Source of the DNA: Strongyloides papillosus | Lineage: Eukaryota; Nematoda; Chromadorea; Rhabditida; Strongyloididae | Length of the DNA stretch: 64,000 nucleotides | Direction of reading: 5' to 3' | Assembly (NCBI GenBank): GCA_005656395.1 | Contig: SRSI01000066.1 | Coordinates: 434,001 to 498,000 of the forward strand | In this document: positions 13,262-24,084 of the stretch, in pieces | Numbering within the stretch: the stretch's first letter is position 1 | Layout of the letters: every line of letters begins with the position of its first letter | Program-made: the position numbers and the translations under genes | Notes under the pieces: generated by a model | What the model was told of the DNA's origin: nothing | What the model saw: only the letters and a program-made list of their open reading frames with translations | The model's database searches: none

Positions 13262-15006
13262 TTATTTTTTTTTGGCGGAGCCATTAACCTTTTTTTTAAC
13301 TACTGTCTTTACTACTTTTTTAACAGTAGGTAATTTCCCACTGGACCCTTCTGCAACATATACTTTTGGTGCTTCAGAAACTTTTTTCAATGGAGCATTA
13401 ACTTTCTGTTTATTTTCTTCAACTTTCACAGTATCGGCTTTTTTCTTCTGTCTAACTGAGGATCGCAGTGTTGGTGGAGTAAGTTCTCTCTTGCCGTTGG
13501 GTGCCTTAACATTATTAATGTTAGGTTGGAGATTTTTCTTTTCAACTTTAGCCTTTGCATTTTTTTGAGCATCAACATTCAATTTTTTTTTCTTTTCAGC
13601 AACTTCTGATTTTCCCTGACTGCCAACATTCTCAATAGACACAATCTTGCCAGGGTTTTTTGCTGGTGAATCCCCATTACCAACACTCTTTGATGTTTTT
13701 TTTGCCATCGGAATCTTTTTATCTTTACCAGATACTTCCGTGGTATTAATCTTACCAGACTTAATGGGTACATCATTAGTAGGTTCATTATTTTTCTTGA
13801 TATCTTCAGTTTGTGTTTTGGATACTTCACTGCTCTTTTTAGCTGTCTTCGTGGGAACAACATCATTTTCATCTGATTGAACGTTTTTTCTCTTCTTTCC
13901 AAGTAATTCTTTTGTAGATGCATCCCTAAAGTTTATCTTACCACTCTTAGTTACCCCAACAACGATATTATCCTTAGCAATAGTGGTAACTTCATCAATA
14001 ACTTCTTCTTCCGTATTAACTGTAACTTTAGGCTTTGGTATGTTAACTCCACTTGGATTTCCAGCACTGACATACACAGGAAGAGATACAACACCACCAA
14101 CGTTACCAAGATAAATACACCTTATATTTTCTAACCCTCCCGGAACATTATCCAAAAATGTCTTTAAAACCACTTCACCATTTTTAACTAGTTCTTCAAC
14201 TTTTTGTGATGTGTTCCCTATTTTAGTGAGCATATTTAATTTTGATGGAGTAATTCTAATAGCTACCCTTTTAACGGCATTCTCAATCTTTTGTTTCGGA
14301 TGACTTTTGAGGCATAGAGGAAACAAGGCTTTGTTAACCTTTAGAAAATTTTTCCCCAAGTGTGATATTGCACTCTTGAAAACATTAGAAGCAGCCATAA
14401 ACACATCATAACTCCTTGAAAAAGATTGTATTGCTTCAAAACCTCTAACCTCTCTTCTCAATTGGCGTATTGTATAAATCTTAGAGTAAAGTGACTTGTC
14501 TATACCAAATTTCTCCTCTAAGATTTCAGACCACTCTCGAGATTCAATTTCTGTATCAGTATTTGTGTTTACCTCCTTAGTTTTAGCAATATCTGGGAGA
14601 ATTAGACAAACTGATGTATTCTCAGGAGAACGCTCTGGAAAAGGTAGATTTATGTATTTAGTAGAGCTTGGATGATCAGGAGCCAATTTTTTTAGAGTAA
14701 ATGTTAAACTCAAAGCATTGTCAATATCAGGGAATAGGGAATTTTTTGCTGTCTTTGAAGCATGTTCTTTGTGTGACTTAACAGCATCTTTGATCTAGAG
14801 ATAAAAGTTTAATTTTATATAATTTCAACACCTACCTTCTCAGAAATATTGTCGATTAATGAAACTTTACTTTCCTTACTCAAAACCTCCCCACCAACAC
14901 CCAAAGTCTTTTTTGTGTTTACTGCATTTTTCTTTATGCCATTTTTTGGAGTTTTTTTGGAATTAACTGACGGAGGAGAAATTTTAGCAGTATTTTTCTT
15001 ACCCAT
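13262..15006 (-). CDS. RSL1D1: Ribosomal L1 domain-containing nucleolar protein (RSL1D1/Cic1/Utp30 type)
   Basis: Exon 1 is 15006-14836 and exon 2 is 14794-13262, with a 41-bp intron; total 567 residues. After a Lys-rich N terminus comes a ribosomal-L1-like fold (about residues 90-310) containing LFPLCLKSHPKQKIENAVKR and VLKTFLDNVPGGLENIRCIY, both typical of RSL1D1/Cic1. The remaining ~250 residues are a low-complexity Lys/Ser/Val tail with many KK pairs and no fold, ending in KKK, as expected for a nucleolar protein. Inferred role: pre-60S ribosome assembly or nucleolar protein regulation. The start is the first ATG; an acceptor-like TTCTCCAG ends 11 nt before it (AG at 15018-15019), which suits spliced-leader trans-splicing. 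The internal methionine-like start at 14713 is TTG and is not used. Confidence 0.87.
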
Positions 15007-15246
15007 TTTGTAGAAAACTGGAGAAAATAAATGACACTACACCAACTAAAATAAAATAATTTAAATGATAATCGTCAACACTCGCTGTAAGAGTTATATT
15101 GGAATATAGTATACATAAAGAAGTGGTGCAAAACCAATACCGAATAAAAAGTTACGAAAAGGTGGACCGCAAAACTTTTATTAATTTAAAAATCATGAGA
15201 TATAATGAATATGTAAAACTATAAAATACAAAAACGAAGAAAAGTA

Positions 15247-15260
15247 GCATGTCGACATGC
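15247..15260 (-). promoter_or_regulatory. Perfect 14-bp palindrome / short hairpin 3' of the H3 variant
   Basis: GCATGTCGACATGC is a perfect inverted repeat 33 bp downstream of the H3-variant stop codon. Read as RNA from the minus strand, and including the flanking G.U pair, it could form a 6-bp stem with a 4-nt loop UCGA. This has the size and spacing of a histone-mRNA 3' stem-loop but not its consensus sequence. A TTTATT (AATAAA on the minus strand) near 15176-15182 offers a normal polyadenylation signal instead. Confidence 0.35.
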
Positions 15261-15293
15261 CGTTGATTTAAAGTAGATAGATAAATTGTTAGA

Positions 15294-15746
15294 TTATTTT
15301 CTTAATCGCTTCCAGAGACCAACATCTTTAGGCATAACTGTTACGCGCCCTGCGTGTATAGCAAACAAATTGCAAACTTCAAACATATCTACTAAATAAG
15401 ATTCTACAGCTTCACGAATTGCATCGACAGCTCCGGAAGTAATCCTAAAGTCTCTGTGACCTCCGGCTTGAAGTACTTCTCTGATGCAACGTACCATCGG
15501 TGCACGTGGGACCAATAATTTTGTGCTACTTTGGTACTCTTTAATTTCACGAAGGGCCTTAACCCCGTTTGCTGTAGGTTTATTGGTCCTTTTAGGCATT
15601 GACCTTCCATGTCTAGACCTTCTTGGAAATTCCTCTTGTCTGGCTGTTACTGAAGCGAGTGATCTAACTGCCGAATGTGAGATCGTCTTTTTGGCTTTTT
15701 GGGTGCCTTTTGCTGGCTTTACTGCGAGACCTTTTGTCCTAACCAT
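15294..15746 (-). CDS. Divergent histone H3 variant, candidate centromeric H3 (CENP-A/HCP-3 like)
   Basis: A 150-residue intronless frame. The first residues MVRTK keep the H3 start, but the rest of the tail is unlike H3: no ARKS at K9 or K27 and a Ser/Arg-rich stretch (FPRRSRHGRSMPKR, residues 40-53). The histone fold is clear: alphaN/alpha1 at about 60-93 (ALREIKEYQSSTKLL), alpha2 at 103-129, loop 2 IHAGRVTVMPKDV at 130-142 and a short end at KRLRK. Loop 1 (QAGGHRDFR) is one residue longer than in H3 and lacks the K79 context; loop 2 has HAGRVT as in CENP-A where H3 has HAKRVT. Such features suggest a cenH3, which would replace H3 at kinetochores, but a germline H3 variant is possible. A TTGTAG acceptor-like site lies 10 nt before the ATG. 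Confidence 0.8.
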   Translation of the reverse strand: MVRTKGLAVKPAKGTQKAKKTISHSAVRSLASVTARQEEFPRRSRHGRSMPKRTNKPTANGVKALREIKEYQSSTKLLVPRAPMVRCIREVLQAGGHRDFRITSGAVDAIREAVESYLVDMFEVCNLFAIHAGRVTVMPKDVGLWKRLRK

Positions 15747-16413
15747 TTTAAAGAACCTACAATTTTAAATAGAAAGTATATTATTTGAACGCATAAAATC
15801 TAAAAGCTAACGACGAACGATAAGACGAGCAATAAATCGAAAAAGATAAAAATAAATATCAACATACAAACACAAACCCACTCCCAGATGATAGTAAAAC
15901 AACTAGCATGTGCGAACTAACACACCAAAACACTCCGTCACTATTAAAAAAAAAATAAAATTCTCGTTCATTTTATACAGAGCAAAACGCCGTCAGCTGA
16001 AATGACATAGACGGAGAGTCTACCGCGCAAATAAAAATAAAATGAGATGACCTTGAGATGTAATGTACAACTCTGACTCTCTAACAACATATAATGCACT
16101 GTCATGAAAATTTACGAATGGTGCTGATAAGACAATACTAACGCATTTACGTATAATTTTAATACAGCCACATAAAATAAGATAATCGATTAGCGCCTTC
16201 AGGTGGCAGAGAAAAAAAGATCGACGGCGAAATAAACGCATCAGGCAAAATTTACTGCTACCCACATAAACTGTCAAAAATGTTGCTCTGAGAAAATATC
16301 CTTCTCCTCAGTATCACCACATTTAAAATTGACAGTTAAGATAAAGGGAGCAAACAACAATGTAATTTCCCTTCATATCTTATATACGCATATATAGAAT
16401 AAAAATGCATACT

Positions 16414-16435
16414 AACAGATATTTGAATATCTGTT
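16414..16435. repeat. Inverted repeat, 9-bp stem, followed by T run
   Basis: AACAGATAT and ATATCTGTT flank the 4-base loop TTGA, and the right arm runs into a run of five T (16434-16438). On the plus strand this has the form of a short hairpin plus T-stretch, as at the end of a pol III transcript, but no upstream RNA gene was recognised. Chance formation in AT-rich DNA is possible. Confidence 0.4.
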
Positions 16436-16807
16436 TTTCTCGTTAGCCAAGAAAAAAATACCTCGTTTATTGAGATAACAAGTAATATTGAATAATAAAG
16501 CAAGCAATCTAAAAGTGGTTTATATAATACCGAATTTCGCGTTAAGAGAAATTTCTAGATTCCGTACAAATTTGGTAGTAAATGCGTAGGGTGGAAGCCA
16601 AACTTTCTCCGTGTTAGTGTTTGTCAGTCCACTCTCCGTACAGAAGACTAATTTTGTACTTATAATAAAAAATTATCCAATGGCACTAAGATGTTGGACA
16701 ATTTTGAGATTGTTTTTTATATGAAAACATATCGTCTAATGAGTTGGATGTAAGGAATTTTTAAAATTTACGAGAAATAAACACAAAATTCATTAATTTA
16801 AAAAAAT

Positions 16808-16863
16808 AAAATTCCCGTTACTTTGGAGAAGTGTATACGAGTTCGTTTACTCGTGGGAATTTT
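16808..16863. ncRNA. Bipartite hairpin, candidate structured RNA or 3' UTR element
   Basis: Outer arms AAAATTCCC (16808-16816) and GGGAATTTT (16855-16863) pair over 9 bp. An inner hairpin, ACGAGT (16837-16842) and ACTCGT (16849-16854) with loop TCGTTT, stacks directly on the outer 3' arm. A 20-nt asymmetric bulge lies on the 5' side. In total 15 pairs in 56 nt. It sits 145-200 nt beyond the esterase stop, so it may be a 3' UTR element on the minus strand, or a small plus-strand RNA ending in the T run at 16860-16864. Confidence 0.35.
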
Positions 16864-17007
16864 TGATCAGCTAGTCTATTAACGATTGATAAATGATTTA
16901 CGCAAAATAGTTTAAGATTTTAGAGATGTACAAAAATCATTAGGTAGTAAGTTCGTTAATATAAAATTTATGTTATCAATTTGTCTTTATAAGTTTCTCC
17001 GTATTCA

Positions 17008-19166
17008 TTAGACTGTTGTCGTGTTCCGGCTTTTGGATAGTGGCAGAGATCCAGAGTTCATGCTAATCGATTTAATTTCTGATTTTTCAATTAAAGATTT
17101 TGAATTAATATCATTGAGGGAATTTTTTACCACAGGATTTGAAACTACTTCGTTTATATCATTATTATTTATATCTTTCTTGTCATTCTCTTCCATTTCT
17201 GCTTCCTTACTCTTCAAATAGCGGTAAAATTTGGCAAGGTGAAGTAACCTGCCATTTCCATAGTTTGCAACCATTCCCATGTCTTTTGTTATTCTTAGGA
17301 AATTAAAATTAAAGGTAGTAGGATCCATTTTAACGGGATCCCAAACAATGTTACAAATACCCTCATTATTACTTCCATTTGGATTGCCATATTTTGCAAA
17401 ATTTGTTATGGCCGTCGTCATAAAAAAGGATACTTTTTTGTCGGCTTTTGTTCTTGTAAATGGTACAAAATACTGATTAACTCCTATTATATAGTTAAGC
17501 TCAGTACCATGAGTGGAGCCAATGAAGGGAAAAAAAGCTGATATACCGCGGAAATTTTTACGGTTACAATGATCAAAGCGAAAAAAATATAAAGGTACGT
17601 CTTTTGATGGTTTCCGATGTAGAATGTTTTTTAAATTTCTAAATTTTTTATTTACCAAGTCCAATGTCTTCATTTTTTTCGAAGGCGATCGAGATTCCTT
17701 TGATGCTTCATCAGAATGGCTTTGTATGTCATAATGAGGTATATTAGTTATTGTAGATGGAATTTCAGACAAATCTTTTCCTTCCGTAATGAATGTTTTT
17801 ATTCCAGATTGACGTTCCCATCTGTTTAAAATAAAATCTGTTATTGAAATATTGGTTCCAAGATCGCCATATGTTTTAATAACTTCTTTCATTAATTTCT
17901 TAGGTTCAATTAACATTTTCATAGTATCATTATAACCTAGCATGTTCTCCACTTCACTGACGGTCAAATTAAATCCGCGCTTTTGGAGTCTTGTTTGTTG
18001 ACCCCTAGCTAAAGGTGCCAGTAAATTTTCTGGGTTTTTAATTTTTGTAAGAGCTGCAAAAATTAAACCTTCATACTTACATATTCCTATAATTGTTGGC
18101 TTTAACTTAACTTCTTTCCTCAATAAATGGGGCATTTTTGGTAAAATTTCATCATCGATTACTGGTGCAAGGTCTAGTATTGATTCATAAAATTTTTCTG
18201 GTAAGAAAGAACTTTTTGCGAGAACAAAAAGTTTCGCTGGTACTTTTTCAAGATACTCCATCATTCTAAAATTATCTTCTCTTGTCCATTGGTCATCGAA
18301 ATTTTTTCCCACTCTCGTGAACCCTAGTTCAATGGCTTTTTTCCTACATGTCTCTTGTAAACTCTCTTTATCGGCTATAGCCCACAAAGTATCTGCATTT
18401 CCGCCTAAAATTATGGATTTATGGAATGTATTACTTGATATGGGCGACAATGAAAGAAGATCAACACTAACACCTCCTGCAGATTGTCCGATAACAGTTA
18501 TATTATTTGGATCTCCATGAAAACTACTAATATTTTCTTTTACCCATTTTATTGCGAAATATTGATCCCATAGACCATTGTTTGTTTGACAAGTGTCATC
18601 CCCAGTATAAAAGTATCCCAAAAATCCCAAGCGATATTGAATTGTTACAGCGATAACACCATGTTTTACCCAATATGAAGCACATTTAGAATAGTGATAC
18701 CTAACAGCTGAATCATTACAAAAAGAACCTCCATGTACATAAACTAATACTGGATATTTTTTATGAATTCCTAGATGAAATCGTGGTGTTACAATATTTA
18801 AATATAGACAATCTTCTCTAACAGGAACACGAACTATTAAGTTTGTAATGATATCAGGTTTTTGAATTGATTGTGCTTTATATTTTGTTGCATTTAAAAT
18901 TCCATCCCATTTTAATGGTGGTTGTGGTTTCTATAGTATTTTTAAGTTATGCAAAACAATAAAATTATTACCTTAAATCGTAGTTTATCAACAGGAGGTG
19001 CAGCGAAAGGTATTCCAAGAAATACATTAGCAATACAAGAAGGATCCTTATATTGAAAGCCTGATATAATACCATATTGTGTAGTTACTTTTACAGATTT
19101 ATGATGGCATGAATCATTATCTTTACATTTACAATCAGTTTTATATCTACTTTTATAACAACCCAT
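17008..19166 (-). CDS. Type-B carboxylesterase, membrane-anchored by predicted N-terminal acylation
   Basis: Exon 1 is 19166-18972 and exon 2 is 18930-17008, with a 41-bp intron; total 705 residues. It is an alpha/beta-hydrolase of the carboxylesterase/cholinesterase family. Landmarks: IPFAAPPVDKLRFK (N-terminal), EDCLYLNI, oxyanion loop VYVHGGSF, nucleophile GQSAGG (Ser215), acid in KYEGLIF (Glu352) and GSTHGTELNY (His539), so the triad is complete. Instead of a signal peptide the N terminus begins MGCYKSRY and has several Cys. G2, C3 and S6 fit N-myristoylation plus palmitoylation, suggesting attachment to the cytosolic face of a membrane. A Lys/Ser-rich insert at about residues 465-505 and a ~60-residue polar tail are extra. 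Substrate unknown; likely ester or lipid hydrolysis. The frame beginning at 18630 is an internal TTG, not the start. Confidence 0.9.
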
Positions 19167-19994
19167 TATTTAAAAATCACTAGTATTTATAAAATCATTT
19201 TTATTTAATTTTTAAATGTACAAAATTAGCATAGTAATTAAAAAAAATTTCATTAAGACAAAATAATTATTAAAATTTTATACAATAAGATTTCTTTTAC
19301 AAAAACAAATAAATAATGAACATTGAGCATAATTGATATTTATATATATACGGTTAATTCTTTTAAAAATTTTAAAATCCTGCATTAAATGATAAAATAA
19401 TTTTTTTATATAAGTTATTTGTAAAATCGTAACTAAAGTAATAAAGTATATGATTCCATTTTAATAAAACTTTTGATTATTATTAGGAAAGACTAAAATG
19501 TTTGTTTTAGGAATTGTGTGATTTTTTATGAGCTAACATACATAGAAATTAAATTTATTCAAAAATTATTGAATAGAAAGACTCGGGAGAATTTGTCAGC
19601 TCAGATGATGTAATCACAATTTTATAGAGATTTTACCCTGAAATTGTAATTTAAAAAATTATTTCAGAAATGACAATAGACAATAATTAATCAATTTACA
19701 GTGCCTAATATTTTAAAAATATTCTATAATACAACTATGTATAATTTTATATAAAATATTTTTGGTAAATTATAAATTAATTTAATACTACATAGCTAAT
19801 TTTAAATACAAAATGAATATAATAGGATAATTATTAAATTTAGATAATAAGTGATTAAAATTATATAATAAAATGATTGATAATATATTATAGATAATAT
19901 TAGCACATATAATTGTATGTAGATAGAAATCTTTAAACGCTATATAAAAAATAAGAATCATTTAAATATATCATTATTTATCCTCAGTAAATTT
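19167..19994. other. Intergenic spacer
   Basis: 828 bp between two minus-strand genes: the zinc-finger 3' end and the esterase 5' end. Very AT-rich. The esterase promoter should lie in its left half. No gene, repeat or clear motif was seen. Confidence 0.5.
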
Positions 19995-22900
19995 TTATAA
20001 TTCTTTGTAATATGCTAGTTTGTATAAATCCACTACTAACAATTTTTTCTTTTTCAATTTTCTCAACTCATTATGGTTATCAAATAAGCATGACAAAAGA
20101 ATGTGAGCAAAATATGATATAAAAATAGTTGAGATTAATGAGAAATGTGATTTTTTGATATAATCTTGATCACATGAAAGACTATTTAAATCCATAATTG
20201 GATATTTTTTTATTAATTCATTAGTTCTTAGCAATAATTCTTTTTGATTTTTATGTTTTTTCCCGAGCTTTGGAGGAGTAAATATCAATTTAGTTTGTGT
20301 TGCAATACCACTTTCTATTAACTCATTTTCAAAATTTATTTTTTCTTTTTCATTATCATTAAACACATCCATATAATCAAAATTACTATCTGTTAGTTCA
20401 AATTTCATATTCCATTGATCACCGTCATTATAAGATGCATTGACGTTTGTATAAACAGGTAACTGATAATTATTTTGATGATTTAAATTAAGTATTGTAC
20501 TTCCGTTACTTTGATTCATTCCGTGAAGAGAATTATACATATTATTGTTAATATTAGATGAATACATATTATTACGAGAACTTATATTGTTATTTTTTGA
20601 TATTGGTGAAAAGCCATTGGAAGTGGTACTAGAACTTGGCGAGCAAGAATTGGCAGCAGAATTTATTCTACTTCTAAATCCAGAATCTCTATCATCCTCT
20701 TCTTTTTCATTTGAATTTTTTGTTTCTTCCTCATCGACTGAAGTATTTTTAACTTCTTTGTTTATTCTATCATTAGATGATAAAGTATCCTCGTCATTAG
20801 ATTGATTATTTATTGTAGGTGAAGAATTTAAAGAATTTTCAGTACTTTCTGTTCCAACACCAGAATCTGTTTGATTGGTTATATTATAGTTAGATAACAT
20901 AACATCATTATTTCTATTTATCTGATTATTGGTATTTTTTTCAGTAATCCTATTATCTTCATCCTCTGAACAAACAAAAGAATATTGATTAACAGGGATA
21001 TGACAAGATTCAATAACATTAGGTTGAATACCAAATGGTGGTCTATAACATTGTCTACATTGATCTTTGTGTCTTCTTAAAGCATAATTAGATCTAAATG
21101 GAGATTGGCAAGTGTCACATTTGAAAACAGTTCCATTTGAGTGTAATTCACTGTGGCTAAGTAATTGTTTTTCGTTTTCAAATCTTTGTGGACATAATTC
21201 ACATTGATAAGATAGAGCAGCAACGTTTTCATGTTGAGCCATGTGTCGGCTAAAATATTCTTTAGATGGAAATTGTATATCACATTTTTCACAAATATGT
21301 AATTCTTCTCTATGACGAATAAGATAATCGTTTACATAATTTTGGTCTAAATTATCATTGCATTCATCGTTTTTACGTTTACGAAAATTTGCTTGATTTT
21401 CTTCAATTCCATAAGAATAATTGGTAGAATTTGTAGAACTGTTCATATCACAAAGAACACCATAATTTTCATATGATTGACAAGTATTTTGACTGGGATA
21501 TCCAGAATAATAACTGGAATGATGAATATTTTGGTATGTCCCATTCATCGTTAAATAATGGCCTTGTGAACTATTTTCATAAATTAATGATGCTCCCATG
21601 CCATTTTGATTAGGCATTGAAGGAGCTGACATTTGATTGTTAGTTAAATTATTATAATAATAAGTATTGTTGTTATTATAAGATATAGGATTGTGGTGTG
21701 ATGTTGGTGTTCCATCTATATTTTGCACCATTGTGGAATGATTTGAATTATTACAATAATCCGAATATTGATTATAAGGATTTTGAGGCATTTGATCATG
21801 ATATAATGTATTATCATTTATCATACCACTATTGGAGTTTACATTAGTTTGTCCCATTTTATTCATATCAATCATTTCTCCATATGATCCCATTTGTTGA
21901 GTATTTCCATCATACATTGAAGAGATTCCTGAAATCATAGTATTTGGGATTGAAGCAACTATTGAAGAATCACGAGATTGATTTAAAATCATATCATTTC
22001 TGTTAAAGTCTCTATTTCCTTTATTATTATGAATTGAATTTTGTCCCTTTAGGTAAGATCTTTTCCTATACATAAACAAATGATTATATATATTTAAAAA
22101 TATAAAAATAAATTTAATTTAAAAAGATTAACTAAAAATCTTTTAAACACACAATGTTTTTTTACAAATAATTTTTATTCAACTGATTATAGTAAATGTT
22201 TTTTAATTTAACACAATCTAATTTTTTTATCTAAAAATTTTGAAGTATCTAAACTACATCATAAACAATGATAATATATAATTTTTACGAAAGTAATCAA
22301 GTGTGTATTCTTTTGGAAATTTATATCAAACCAATAAAAATTCTTGTGATTAGCAAGAATAACTGTTATCATAGTTTTTATCTCATATTTTTACTCTTAT
22401 TGGTTGTATGATTTGACCAATTTAATATATTCGTAATTATTAAAGTTAACGTTACAGACAGTGTAAATAGATTAAATTTTATGATTGCTAAATAATTCAT
22501 AACTAAAGTTGATAAAATTTCCAATTTTTATGGAAATACATAAAAGGTGATCTTTATTTATTTGAAATTAAATTATAATTAATAAAAGTCTTAAAATTTC
22601 GTCTGAATAAAGCGCTTATTTGATAAAAAAAAGTAAACAAACTAAATAGAATATAACTTAATATTGACTTTTAAAATAAGCAAATTTCTTGTCTAAATGC
22701 GATAAATTTATTGACAATATTTTCAAAAATTTTTTATGTATAATAAAACTTACTCAGTATTTCCCATAGATTTAACTCTTTCAGGACATTTGTGTTGATA
22801 AAGATTACTTCTAAATTTATATGTTTTCATACAAAATTTACATTTAAATGGTCTATCATTGCTATGTTTTACGGCATGTTGCTTTAAATACCAAACAGAA

Positions 22901-23148
22901 TTAAAAAGTTTACCACAATCTTTACAAGCACATTGTTGATTTTTTTCTAAAGTAATAGAAATTGTATCAATTTCAGAGGGACATATTATTATTGGAGGAA
23001 GCGTTGATGCAGGAGTAGCAGAATTTGATGATGCTGGTGAAGATTGAGAGTTTATAGAATTAGATGTAACAGAAATTGTTGATGATAAATTTTGTGATTG
23101 TTGAGGAGGAATATCTATTAGATTAGTTGAATGATTTTCAACAAGCAT
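19995..23148 (-). CDS. C2H2/C2HC zinc-finger transcription factor, five fingers
   Basis: Exon 1 is 23148-22754 and exon 2 is 22065-19995, with a 688-bp intron; the join is in phase and gives 821 residues. A Ser/Pro-rich start is followed by finger 1 (CKDCGKLFNSVWYLKQH) and finger 2 (CKFCMKTYKFRSNLYQHKC, a C2HC form) at about residues 75-125. Then comes a long Asn/Ser/Gln/Tyr-rich stretch, and a second cluster of three fingers around residues 385-470 (CEKCDIQF..., CELCPQRF..., CDTCQSPFRSNYALRRH). The last ~350 residues are low-complexity, with acidic and Ser/Asn runs and a conserved-looking patch near KLIFTPPKLGKKHKNQKE. It is probably a nuclear DNA-binding regulator. I do not recognise the ortholog. 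The very large upstream desert is typical of developmental regulators. The extreme C-terminal ~60 residues are hydrophobic and could indicate an unrecognised intron. Confidence 0.8.
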
Positions 23149-23932
23149 GATAACTTAATACTTTGAATGGAATATTAATTTTTTGTACTATATTGTTTTA
23201 AAATCTAAGTAAAACGAATAAAAAGAAATGATCATGTACTTAGTAATAGAGATAATATAAGTTCAAGAATAAAATTGGTAAAAAAATCTATAAAAAAAAT
23301 GATTAATTTACAAGTAAAAATTTTAAAATAGAAACCACGAATGTATATTTATAAAATAAAATTTTACATAATATAATAAATAGTATAAAATGACTAATTT
23401 CCAACTCTCGCTTTTAACAAACATCATTTCCTCATTTTAAACCTCTTATAGAAACCCTATGCACTATCCCTTTAACTTCAACAAATATGACAATTATATA
23501 AATATATTAAAATTATAGCTATTGCTTCAAATTATAAAATGACCATTTTGCCTATGAAATGATAAGAAATTAACAACAGACCTGTATTAACATAGTTCAT
23601 GTTTGATTATCTTATCAAAAGTATTATTATTCATAATTCTAACGTTTTTAAGGATCTCAGCTTTTCTTTAATATAAATTTTTAAGAAAAAAATGTTATCT
23701 ACAATAGATAAAAAAATTTTGGAAATTACTAGTATATTAAATAAATGTAGTTTATTACAAGTATTTTTTTTCTAATTAAACCAACGTAATAGGAAAAATT
23801 AATTAAAATATTGTAAATATAAATTATATAATTTTTAAATATTTTGGTGTCAAAGGTAAAATCGAACATTTTTATGCAATTGAAGCTAGCTAAGATTATA
23901 AGTCTTCACTTTAATTTATTTGCTTATAAAAG

Positions 23933-24084
23933 TGGACATGTATTCGTAAATATAATGATAAGCATAAGAATGGTAAAGAGGAAGGTATAGAATTAAAGTA
24001 GTGAATGTAAATAGTGATAAGATGGACATGTATGTCTAAAAGATGGTGAAAAATATATTTGATAAGAAGGTTTTCGTAAATATA
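23933..24084. promoter_or_regulatory. Repeated-word module with GATA-type sites
   Basis: Within about 150 bp, TGGACATGTAT occurs twice (23933-23943 and 24023-24033), TTCGTAAATATA twice (23943-23954 and 24073-24084), and GATAAG three times on the same strand (23957-23962, 24016-24021, 24061-24066). It lies about 0.8 kb upstream of the zinc-finger start codon. The pattern is that of a clustered-site enhancer or proximal promoter; GATAAG is the nematode GATA-factor core. Confidence 0.5.

Larger units (their letters stand above)
15747..17007. other. Intergenic: H3-variant promoter and esterase 3' region, with hairpins
   Basis: About 1.26 kb, clearly less AT-rich than other spacers. The part next to 15746 must hold the H3-variant promoter. 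The end near 17007 is the esterase 3' UTR. A 62- to 85-codon minus frame at 16020-16277 has no recognised product and is not called as a gene. Two good inverted repeats (16414-16435 and 16808-16863) are listed separately. Confidence 0.5.

Noticed and set aside
13272..13568. Plus-strand open frame antisense to the RSL1D1 tail
   Set aside because: Mirror of the Lys-rich low-complexity repeat on the other strand; the minus-strand gene explains it.
16020..16277. 85-codon minus frame between the H3 variant and the esterase
   Set aside because: Begins with TTG, no homology recognised, and lies where the H3-variant promoter should be.
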